DNA of 64,000 nucleotides from Gemmataceae bacterium. GTDB taxonomy: Bacteria > Planctomycetota > Planctomycetia > Gemmatales > Gemmataceae. Shown in pieces: positions 31,305-40,100 of the stretch. A program made the position numbers and the translations under genes. Location: positions 18,514-82,513 of the forward strand of contig JAKEET010000096.1 of the NCBI GenBank assembly GCA_022616435.1, in the 5' to 3' direction. The notes under the pieces were generated by a model. That model had not been told where the DNA came from. It worked only from the letters and a program-made list of their open reading frames with translations, and searched no databases. Every line of letters begins with the position of its first letter. Position 1 is the stretch's first letter.

Positions 31305-32513
31305 CTACGGATTCACCACCCGTCCCATGAACAGCACGCTGCCGGTCTTGTTGTCGCGGATCAGGTACACGAACGGATGATCGGCGTGAAACCTGGCCGG
31401 CGGCGGCAGGGAACGCAGGCCGATGGCGATTGCGGTCGCCGCGGCCGCTTCCGTGCCGGCTTCGTTCACATCGATGAACGCCTTGTGCACCACCGCCGTG
31501 ATGCACAGCCCTTTCATGCTCGACAGGCCGGTGAAGTCCGCCTTGCGATCGTCGAACGCGTCGCGCATGCCCATCTGTTGCAGCACCTTGTCCAGGCGAA
31601 ACTCGGCGGTCGTCTTGAACTTCGGCAGCCGGATGTCCACCTGGTGATCGCTCAGCTTGGCCTGCCACTTGGCCAGGTTGCCGGCCGTGAGCGTCTTCTC
31701 GAATGCCGCCAGGCCGTCGGCCTTCTTAGGCAGGAACACGATCATCGACAGCTCGCGCTGTTCGTACGGCATTTCCAGGGCGGCGAAGGTCCCGCCGTCC
31801 AGGTACCGCGTCCGCTGGCTCTGGTGCATCATCGGCGTCTTGACCTTCTTTGTGCCGTCGGCAAGGAACTCGCCCGGCTTGGTGTTCTGGGCATCGAAGG
31901 GGCTGCTCCAGGCCGCCTTGAAATAGATGGCGTTGGTCAGCACCAGCTTGGTGAGACTGTCGAGGATGCCCGGCTTCAGCAGCTCCTTGATCTTGTCCTG
32001 CGTCTGCTTCTCGACCCAGGCATTGATCGCCTGGCGGGCTTGCTCGGTCGCGCCGCCGAAATCGACTTCTTCCAGGCCGGCCCCGTAATGCTTCGCGCTG
32101 GAGGCGATGAACTCCGGCACGAAACCGAAGTCCTTCTGCCCCCACAGGCGATTGGCGATCCGCAACTGATACTTGCGTTTCTTGTCCTCGCTCTGGATCC
32201 GGCGAACCAGGTCGCCGAAGGCCGGGTGAAACTGAGCCTGTCCGCCTTGGAAGTGCAGGGTCGCGGCCATTTCCTTGGCGGTGTTGCCCCGGGCGCCGCC
32301 GTAGGTCATGGCCAGGGCGTTGGAGATGCTGTAGGGCGAGAAGAACAGGTTGCCGTCGGCAACCGCCAGTTGACGGTACAGCTCGCAGGCGAACTCGCTG
32401 TTGCCTTGCACGACGGCTTTCGAAGCGCCGGCCGGCTGGCCCGCGCCGCCGTTTAGGACGGCCCCTCCGCTCAGGGCCAGCAACAGCACCGCCGCACACG
32501 CTTGAATCTTCAT
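31305..32513 (-). CDS. Secreted serpin (serine protease inhibitor)
   Basis: A signal peptide (MKIQACAAVLLLALSGGAVL) precedes a full serpin fold: SEFACELYRQLAVADGNLFF, SPYSISNALAMTYGGARGNT, LVLTNAIYFKAAWSSPFD, the breach region KAFIDVNEAGTEAAAATAIA and the end HPFVYLIRDNKTGSVLFMGR. The hinge EAGTEAAAATA keeps small residues, as in inhibitory serpins that trap proteases. The reactive loop continues IGLRSLPPPARF; P1 cannot be placed exactly, and arginine in GLRS is one candidate. Serpins are rare in bacteria. The length of 402 residues is typical. The start at 32513 begins the signal peptide. Confidence 0.92.
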   Translation of the reverse strand: MKIQACAAVLLLALSGGAVLNGGAGQPAGASKAVVQGNSEFACELYRQLAVADGNLFFSPYSISNALAMTYGGARGNTAKEMAATLHFQGGQAQFHPAFGDLVRRIQSEDKKRKYQLRIANRLWGQKDFGFVPEFIASSAKHYGAGLEEVDFGGATEQARQAINAWVEKQTQDKIKELLKPGILDSLTKLVLTNAIYFKAAWSSPFDAQNTKPGEFLADGTKKVKTPMMHQSQRTRYLDGGTFAALEMPYEQRELSMIVFLPKKADGLAAFEKTLTAGNLAKWQAKLSDHQVDIRLPKFKTTAEFRLDKVLQQMGMRDAFDDRKADFTGLSSMKGLCITAVVHKAFIDVNEAGTEAAAATAIAIGLRSLPPPARFHADHPFVYLIRDNKTGSVLFMGRVVNP

Positions 32514-32674
32514 GGATGTTCTCCTTGGTTGCACGTCTCCCGATATAGACGGCGCGTGGATGGGAATGGACTGCCGAACAGGGCGCGTCCCCGATCCTTT
32601 GATTTGAGGGCCGGAGGACTTTCGGATACCCTATTCGCTCGCGGCGTCATCGTCGCCGTCGCTTGGCGGGAAGA

Positions 32675-34300
32675 TTACTCGTGGATCGTTTCCCGCCTCG
32701 GCTCGGGCAACAATGCCGACAGCACCAGCCCGCCCAGGAAGACCAGGAACCCGATGCCGGCCGCCGTGTAGGCGACGCGCTCCGCGTCGTTGGCGCCGGG
32801 AATGAATGCCAAGCCGGAAGCGACGCTGGTGATGGCCGCGAATGACGTCCCCAGCATACGGCCGCCGATGTTGTGGGCCACGCTCTCGCCGGTGCCGCGC
32901 AGATGGACGGGGTACACGACCGGCAGATAGTTGCCCCAGAAGCTGAACTGCCCCACCGTCAACAGACCGGCCAGGAACATGCCCAGGTGCAGCAGGCTGA
33001 TGGGATAGCCGGCCACCTCAAAGAGCACGCGGTTTTGCAGCGTGCACACGGCGAAGACCAGCGGCATCACGATCAGACCCGGGACCTGGAACACGCGGAC
33101 CAAGCTGCGGCGGCTGACGATGCGGACCACGAGCAGGGCCAGCAAGAAACGCCCGACCAGGCCGCCCACCTCTTGCCACAGCGTGTACTGCCCGGCGATG
33201 GCGCCGCGGACGCGCGACGCGATTTGCTGCTCGGCCGCCTTGCGCTCCTCGCCTTGTAGATGTCGGAGCTTGCCGTCTTCCTTTTCCTCTTCTTGCGCCA
33301 GTGCGGCGGCGATCTTCACCTTGGCTTCCGCCATGCCGGGGACGATTTGCGGCATCTGCTGGATGGCGCCGAAGGCGGCGCCGTACGCCAGACCGACCAT
33401 CAGCGTCGCGACGATCGTGGTTTGGTTGAGTCCGCGGGAGAATAGCGCGGTGAAACTCGGGCGCTTCAAGGTCCCGGAGAGCTTCTTCTGAGCCCAGATC
33501 GGCGATTCCGGCAAGAACGGCCGAATGATGATCAGCGGCAGGGCCGGGATGATCCCGGACATGAGCGTGTACCGCCAGGGCGCGTTGGCGCCCTGGATAT
33601 CGCCGAGAAACGACAGCGCCCCGGGAATCGCGATGGGGGGCAGGGCGTCGGCGAAGCGGTTGGCGGCCAGAAAGGCGATGCCCACCAGCAAGCCGCCGAT
33701 GGACGAGAACGCCTGGGTATAGCCGAGCGCCCGTTCGCGCTGCGCGTGATTGGGGAACAATTCCGCCAGCCAGGCGACGGCCGCGACGAACTCCACGCAC
33801 ACGCCGATGAACGTGGTCGAACGCAGGATCAACAGCATGTACATGTTGGTCGAGAAGCCGGCGAGGAACGCCGAAAAGGCGTAGAGCAGAATGCTCCAGG
33901 TGAGCACGCGGCGGCGGCCGAGCAGGTCGGTCAAGTAACCGCCGTACAACCCGAACAAGCCCCCCGCCATGGCCGGCACCCAGAACATCATGGCCCGCCA
34001 ATTGTTGAACTCGGCGCTTCCAGGCGGGGCATGGGGCAGCAGCTCCCGCAGCGCCGGCGGCATGACCAGCGGCAGCATCAGCAGCTCGTAAATGTCGAAC
34101 GCGAAGCCGATCGAGGCGATGATCAGGATCAGCCAGATCGTGAACGTGAGCTTCTGCGGCGGGGGGCCGGAGTCGGCGCCGCCGAGGGCAATCGGTGGAT
34201 AGCGCGGCGGCGACCCCTCCTGAAACCCAGAGTCGGAAGCGCGTCGGCCGGGAGGCTCGCCCTCTTGGAACGCATTAGGATCAGGTTGCGACGGCCCCAT
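32675..34300 (-). CDS. MFS transporter, sugar/organic-acid type
   Basis: The 541-residue protein has about 12 hydrophobic helices, the MFS loop motif GGYLTDLLGRRRVLTWSILL after helix 2, and PESPIWAQKKLSG after helix 6, as in the sugar porter/aromatic acid branch. A proline-rich cytoplasmic N-terminus of about 48 residues and a long acidic/charged loop after helix 8 (EEEKEDGKLRHLQGEER) are unusual. The substrate is unknown. The gene is transcribed in the same direction as the serpin, 161 bp upstream of it, with no clear linkage. Confidence 0.85.
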   Translation of the reverse strand: MGPSQPDPNAFQEGEPPGRRASDSGFQEGSPPRYPPIALGGADSGPPPQKLTFTIWLILIIASIGFAFDIYELLMLPLVMPPALRELLPHAPPGSAEFNNWRAMMFWVPAMAGGLFGLYGGYLTDLLGRRRVLTWSILLYAFSAFLAGFSTNMYMLLILRSTTFIGVCVEFVAAVAWLAELFPNHAQRERALGYTQAFSSIGGLLVGIAFLAANRFADALPPIAIPGALSFLGDIQGANAPWRYTLMSGIIPALPLIIIRPFLPESPIWAQKKLSGTLKRPSFTALFSRGLNQTTIVATLMVGLAYGAAFGAIQQMPQIVPGMAEAKVKIAAALAQEEEKEDGKLRHLQGEERKAAEQQIASRVRGAIAGQYTLWQEVGGLVGRFLLALLVVRIVSRRSLVRVFQVPGLIVMPLVFAVCTLQNRVLFEVAGYPISLLHLGMFLAGLLTVGQFSFWGNYLPVVYPVHLRGTGESVAHNIGGRMLGTSFAAITSVASGLAFIPGANDAERVAYTAAGIGFLVFLGGLVLSALLPEPRRETIHE

Positions 34301-34381
34301 GGCGGACGGTCTCCAGCCGGGAAGGTGCGAACGCGCGACGTGACGTTCGTCGAAGGTAGGATTGCCAAGCGGCTATTGTAG

Positions 34382-34915
34382 CTACGGGGCGACAATCTCC
34401 AACAACTCCACCGCCGGCTGATCGTCGCAGTGAATCAACGCCAGCCGGCCATACACGGGCTGATGCGCCTTGATGTCGAACCATGTCATCATGGCGGGGC
34501 CGGGGAGGATGCGCAGGAACGCGGTCGGCTCGATGCGGCGCAGCACGTTGTGATCGATCAGAATGCGGCCCAGCGGCGTCTGGGCGGCGACGATCTCCTC
34601 GCGCACCGCGACGGAGCAGTATTGAAAGTGGATGCGCACCAGCCCGAACTGCACGATCCGTCCGGTGCTCTGCAGCGCCAGCAGGATCTTGCGCGCATAG
34701 GTGTCGCCCTCGTGAACGCGTTCCAGCACGCGCACATCCACCAGGCTGCCGTGATGCTCCTCGACCGTCACGGTCATGTGGTGTTCGTGGACCAGCAGCT
34801 TGTGATACGGCTGCGGAACTTGATCCGCGGCAATGATCTCGTAAGCGCGCAGCCAGTCGGTCGGCGGAAACAGCGGAAAGAAGTCGGACAACCGGGGGTC
34901 GGCGGATTCGTTCAT
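34382..34915 (-). CDS. Chorismate lyase/UbiC-superfamily-like protein
   Basis: The 177-residue protein (YHKLLVHEHHMTVTVEEHHG, SLVDVRVLER, TYARKILLALQSTGRIVQFG, LVRIHFQY, RILIDHNVLRRIEPTAFLRI) has the strand-rich pattern of the chorismate lyase superfamily, where an Arg and a late acidic residue act in UbiC. I cannot confirm the catalytic residues. Its ATG overlaps by 4 bp the stop of the polyprenyl synthase fusion, giving tight translational coupling. The context suggests aromatic or isoprenoid quinone precursor metabolism. Confidence 0.5.
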   Translation of the reverse strand: MNESADPRLSDFFPLFPPTDWLRAYEIIAADQVPQPYHKLLVHEHHMTVTVEEHHGSLVDVRVLERVHEGDTYARKILLALQSTGRIVQFGLVRIHFQYCSVAVREEIVAAQTPLGRILIDHNVLRRIEPTAFLRILPGPAMMTWFDIKAHQPVYGRLALIHCDDQPAVELLEIVAP

Positions 34916-36729
34916 GAAACCAGATTCAGCGACACGAGCGGCACGGTGGCGGGTTCTTCGGCGGGCTGGCGTTCGAGCACCGTATCGACCAGGTAATACA
35001 GCAGCTCGCGCAGCTCGTTCGGCTCGACCTCATCGGAGATCGCCTCGGAGCGCGCGCGGTACTTTTCCACGAGCTTGTCGGCCTTCTCGAACACGTCGGC
35101 TTGCTCGAACAAGCGCCGCACCCTGGCCACGGTCTCGCCGTCCACGGCCGGCGGGTCTTGCGTCCGCTGCGTGTCGTCGCGGTGCAGCAGTTGGAGCAGC
35201 TCATCCTTGGCGGGACCGGTCAGCCCTTCCAGCGCCAGGGCCAGGAGCAGCGTCGGCCGGCCGGCGAGCACGTCCTGGCCGGCGATCAATTTGTTGTCGC
35301 TGTCGCCGTCCCAGTCCTTGAGGTCGTTGAGGATCTGAAACGCCACCCCCAGGTGCCGGCTGAAATCGACGATCATCTTGTCGTACTTGTCGGTCGGTCC
35401 GGCCAGGCGCAGCCCGGTGTACAGGGCGGCTTCGAACGCCGGCGCGGTCTTGAGCGCGTAGATCTTCAAGGCGTCGAGCGCCGTCAGCGATTTGTCCTTG
35501 GCGTCGCGCCACAACAGCTCGGCCCCCTGCCCTTCCGACAGTTTCAGGTGCGCGTCCGCCAGCCGGTCGACGATGTCCGCCGCCGTGTCCGCGCCCAGCT
35601 CCTTGCGCTCCCGGCTCACCAGCCGATAGCCCAGGCCGATGAGGTAATCGCCGACGTTGATCGCCGTGCCGACCCCGTACTGGCGATGCAGCGTCGCCCG
35701 GCCGTAGCGGAAGGTGTCGTCGTCTTCGATGTCGTCGTGGACCAGCGACGCCTTGTGAAATGTCTCGATGGCGAGCGCGGCCCGCTGGACGCAGTCCGGG
35801 AACTTGACGTTGTCCGCCGACAGCATGGCCGCGGCGCCCTTGAGCGCGTCGTACGCCGCCAAGGTGATGAACGGCCGCGAGCGCTTGCCCCCCTGCCCGA
35901 GCCAGTCGTAGGCGATGCTCTCGTGTTGGAGCAGTGGATCGTCCGCGTTGGCTTGCGGTTTCGCGTTGGCGCCGACCTTGCGGGCCCGCGGCGCCAGCCG
36001 CGACAATTCCGGCTCTTCGCAGATCTGATGCGCCGCCCGCATCAGGTGCACGTAGGTCCGCGTCGTCACCGGCGGCGGCGCGGTCTTCAGGTCGATCATC
36101 TCCGCGACCCAGTCCTCGTCCACCGATGTATTGCGGCAATTGCTCGACAAGAGCGGCACCGCCACCGACGGCACTCCCGTCAGCAATACCTTGTCGAGCG
36201 CCTTTTCGAGCACGTTCAAACAGGCCACGCCGACGATCGCGTCCACGTGGCCGCTGACGATGATCTTGAGGACGATGGGCGTCCCTTCCGAGACCAGCAC
36301 CTTGTAACCCAGGTCCTCCGCCTTGGTCTTGAAGTCCGCGACCGAACAGGCCCCGCACTTGCGGCAATCGAGGCCGAACTCGTCGTAATCGGCCGGGCAG
36401 CCCTCCGCGTGTTTCAAGCAATGCGGCAACAAGAAGAGCCGGCGCTTGAAGTCGATAGCGCTGACCTGATCGCGCCAGAACTCGTTGCTGATCAGCACCA
36501 TCGTGAAGCCGAGAAACTGCTCGCCCAGGCCCATCGATTTCAAAACGCCCTCGGCCATCGCTTGCAGGATCGGCTTGGTGAGCGGCTTGGAACGATCGAG
36601 GGTCTTGCCGAACGCGGCAACGGCGGCGCGAACCTGGTCGCGCTGGGCACGCGTTTCGGGAACGGCCTTGAGATGCGCGGTGCTCGGCTTGGCTTTCTTG
36701 GCGACGGCGGGTTCGGCGACGGTCGTCAT
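34912..36729 (-). CDS. DUF116-polyprenyl diphosphate synthase fusion
   Basis: From the ATG at 36729 the first 235 residues form a DUF116 domain with a cysteine cluster (LPHCLKHAEGC, EFGLDCRKCGACS), probably metal- or cluster-binding. Residues about 260-600 are a trans-isoprenyl synthase: QGGKRSRPF, the first aspartate motif LVHDDIEDDD near residue 330, and the second as NDLKDWDGD near 466, where the first Asp of DDxxD is replaced by Asn. It should make a C15-C40 prenyl diphosphate in the cytoplasm. The fusion couples a poorly known cluster-type domain to the isoprenoid enzyme. An in-frame ATG at 36798 exists but lies upstream of a repeat block. Confidence 0.82.
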   Translation of the reverse strand: MTTVAEPAVAKKAKPSTAHLKAVPETRAQRDQVRAAVAAFGKTLDRSKPLTKPILQAMAEGVLKSMGLGEQFLGFTMVLISNEFWRDQVSAIDFKRRLFLLPHCLKHAEGCPADYDEFGLDCRKCGACSVADFKTKAEDLGYKVLVSEGTPIVLKIIVSGHVDAIVGVACLNVLEKALDKVLLTGVPSVAVPLLSSNCRNTSVDEDWVAEMIDLKTAPPPVTTRTYVHLMRAAHQICEEPELSRLAPRARKVGANAKPQANADDPLLQHESIAYDWLGQGGKRSRPFITLAAYDALKGAAAMLSADNVKFPDCVQRAALAIETFHKASLVHDDIEDDDTFRYGRATLHRQYGVGTAINVGDYLIGLGYRLVSRERKELGADTAADIVDRLADAHLKLSEGQGAELLWRDAKDKSLTALDALKIYALKTAPAFEAALYTGLRLAGPTDKYDKMIVDFSRHLGVAFQILNDLKDWDGDSDNKLIAGQDVLAGRPTLLLALALEGLTGPAKDELLQLLHRDDTQRTQDPPAVDGETVARVRRLFEQADVFEKADKLVEKYRARSEAISDEVEPNELRELLYYLVDTVLERQPAEEPATVPLVSLNLVS

Positions 36730-36743
36730 CAGGTGCAATCCTT

Positions 36744-36808
36744 CACGGTGTACAGGCACGGTGTACAGGCACAGTGAACAGGCACGGTGGGCGGGCACGG
36801 CGGCCAGG
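36744..36808. repeat. Five 13-bp tandem repeats upstream of the DUF116 fusion gene
   Basis: Units are CACGGTGTACAGG, an exact copy, then CACAGTGAACAGG, CACGGTGGGCGGG and CACGGCGGCCAGG, reading on the plus strand. They lie just upstream of the gene's chosen ATG (36729) on the minus strand, in its leader. A 13-bp unit is not a multiple of three and cannot be coding in frame; the copy number may vary and influence expression. Confidence 0.65.
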
Positions 36809-37158
36809 ACGCGATTTGCCGCACCGGAGACGAGAGCGCGGCCACGGAGAGATTATCGGGGTCGGGGACGCGAATTGCCAGGGGGATGGCAAATTTCGTT
36901 TCCGCCCCTTATGAAATCGACGCCCCGGCGCGGCGGCTTATTCAGCCGTTTCGAACGGCGTCCGCCGCCGTGTGGCCGCATCTGATGAGGTCGGCAATTG
37001 ACTCCCGCGTCCTGCAACCTAGAATCTTCGGGAGCGGTGCCCTGTCTCAAACGGAACAGTCTTCGCTTCCGAGGATCGCGCAAAGAGTACGCGCCACAAC
37101 TCGACCTCGATGCCATTGAGCGACGGGAATGTTCCATACCCAGTCACAGGGGTCGTCA
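36809..37158. other. Intergenic region between divergent large genes
   Basis: About 350 bp between the tandem repeat block and the giant secreted protein. No gene or obvious hairpin was seen. It must hold the promoters of two divergent genes, but no consensus pair is convincing. The chosen ATG of the giant gene at 37159 is the most likely start because it opens directly into the basic leader. Confidence 0.4.
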
Positions 37159-40100
37159 ATGCGAAGGATCGAGACGCCGCGCCGACCACATCCAAGCAAG
37201 TCGCGCCGCACCATCGTCCGCCTAGCAATGGAAGCCCTCGAGGATCGGACGTTGCCGAGCCTCGTAGCGGCATTCGGCTTCAACGAAGGCGCCGGCGCCG
37301 CGGTCGCGGACACATCAGGGGCCGGCAACCATGGAACCACAACGGCCGCCACCTGGTCCGCCGCCGGCAAGTACGGCCAGGCGCTGTCGTTCAACGGCGC
37401 CAACAGCTGGGTAACCATCGCCGACGCTCCGTCGCTGGATCTGACCACGGGCATGACGCTCGAAGCGTGGGTGCAGCCGACCACGATCAACAGCTGGGAA
37501 ACGGTGATCCTCAAGGAGACGACCGGCGAGCTTGCTTATGCACTCTACGCCGACAACGACGCGGCGCGGCCCGGCGCCTGGATCCGTCAGGGCAACACAT
37601 CATACTCCACCATCGGCACAAGCCAGATTCCGATCAACGCCTGGACGCACCTGGCGGCGACCTACGACGGCGCCGTGCTGCGGCTGTATGTGAATGGAGC
37701 GCAGGTCAGTTCCTTGACCCGATCCGGATCGATCAACGTGACGACCGGCGCGCTCCGCATCGGCGGCAACAGCGTCTGGAGCGAGTGGTTCAACGGCCTG
37801 ATCGACGAGGTTCGCATCTACAACCATGCGCTGACGCAGTCCGAAATCCAGACCGACATGAACACCCCGATCGCCGACACCACGCCGCCGACGATCGTAT
37901 CCACCGCGCCCGCGGCGGGCGCCAGCGGCGTTGCCTCGTCCGCCAACATTACGGTCACGTTCAGCGAAGCGATGGACCCGGCCACGATCAGCGCCGCTAC
38001 GCTCGAGCTGCGCGACGCCGGCGGATCCATCGTCAACGGCGCGGTCTCTTACAGTGCAGCCACGTTGACCGCCACATTCGATCCGGACGGCAACCTGACG
38101 CCGGGCGCTGAGTACACCGCACTCGTTCGCGGCGGCGCGGCCGACCCGCGCGTCAAGGACGTGGCCGGCAACGGGCTGGCCGCGGATGCGTCGTGGTCGT
38201 TCACGGTGGCGCCCTTGTCGGTGTCGATTGGCGATGCGACGGTAACCGAAGGGAACAACGGAACGATCGACGCAACGTTCAACGTCACCCTGTCCGCCGC
38301 CAGCAGCCAAGCCGTGTCCGTCACCTACAGCACCGCGGACGGCACGGCCGCCGCCGGCAGCGATTACACGGGCGTGCCGGCCACGGTCCTGACGTTCGAC
38401 CCCGGTGAAACCAGCAAGCCCATCACGGTGACGGTGCTCGGCGACACCGCCGGCGAGCCGAACGAGACATTCTTCGTCAACCTGAGCAGTCCAACCAATG
38501 CCGTGCTGGGCGATGCCCAGGGGACCGGCCTGATCAACGACGACGACGCCACGGTCATCGGCGCCGACGGCTTCGGCTACGTTGCCATGACTCGCCCGTT
38601 CGAGGCCATAGATCTCGTTCCGGGCGCTCTGGGCGTCTTCACAATTCGCTCGACCGGCAACAACGCGACCACCCAGGTGACGTTGAGCAACGGCGCCAGC
38701 TTCAATTTCTACGGAACGAGCTTCTCGACGTTCTGGGTGAGCACGAACGGATTGATCACTTTCAACAGCGGATATTCGAGCGCGACCAACACCGATTTGA
38801 CGTCGGGCCCCAGCCAGCGCTCGATCGCACCCATGTGGGACGATTGGATCAACGTCAGCGGCCAGACCATGATTCTCGGCAAATACGAGGACACCGACGG
38901 CGACCTCGCGAACGACCGGCTCATCATCGAATGGAACAACGTCCAGGGGGCGACAACGTCGCCGTCACCGGTGACTTTTCAAGCGATCCTGCAATTGAAT
39001 ACGGGGACCACGCTCGGCGACATCATCTTCAACTACCCGGACCTCGACAGCGGCAATTTCCGGTCCGACGGCGGCAGCGCCACGGTCGGGATCAAAGACA
39101 TCGGCACACAGGGGGCGCGCCGACTGCTCGTGTCGCTGAACAATTCGAGCAGCCCCTACGTGGGCAGCGGCAGGGCGATCCGGCTCGCGCGCGATCCGTT
39201 CGCGCCCACCGTGTCCATCACCGATCCCGCGGACGGCGCCATCGTCAGCGGCGCGATATCGCTCGCCGCCGCGGCTTCGGACAACATTGGCGTCGTCGGC
39301 GTGCAATTTCTGCTGGACGGGGTCAATCTGGGAGCGGAAGACACCACGGCGCCCTACACGATTTCCTGGGACACCACCGCGGCGTCCAACGGCTTCCACA
39401 CCCTGACGGCCCGCGCCCGCGACGCCGCCGGCAACACCGCATCGACCGCCGTCACGGTGACTGTCAACAACGTGCCCGACACGACCGATCCCACCGTTTC
39501 GATCACCGCCCCGGCCGACGGCGCCGTCGTGACCGGCACGATTTCGGTGTCGGCCGACGCGGCCGACGATGTCGGCGTGACGGGCGTGCAGTTCTTGCTC
39601 GACGGCGCGAATCTGGGCGTGGAGGACACATCGGCGCCGTACTCCATCAACTGGAACACCACGACGGCGGCCGAAGGAACGCACGAGCTGACCGCGCGGG
39701 CCCGCGATGCCGCCGGCAATGTGACCACGTCGGCGATCGTTAGCGTGACCGTGTCGAATCCGGACACGACGCCGCCGGCGGTTTCGATGTCCGCGCCCGC
39801 CAACGGCGCGGCGGTATCCGGCAACGTCGCGGTGTCGGCGAATGCGAGCGACGACATCGGCGTGGTGGGCGTGCAGTTCCTGTTGGACGGCAACAGCCTG
39901 GGCGCGGAGGACACTTCGGCGCCCTACTCGATCTCGTGGGCTACCACGAACACGACCAACGGCAGCCACACGCTGTCGGCGCGGGCGCGCGACGCGGCGG
40001 GAAACGTCACGACCTCTTCGACGATCACCGTGTCGGTGTCGAACGCGAGCGGCGTGCCGCTCACCATCAACGGCAACATTCAGTTTCAAACGATGGACGG

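Noticed and set aside
31189..31668. N-terminal extension of the nucleotidyltransferase-like protein
   Set aside because: This part of the frame lies within the 3' half of the serpin gene in another frame and reads as low-complexity sequence, so the ATG at 31188 was used.
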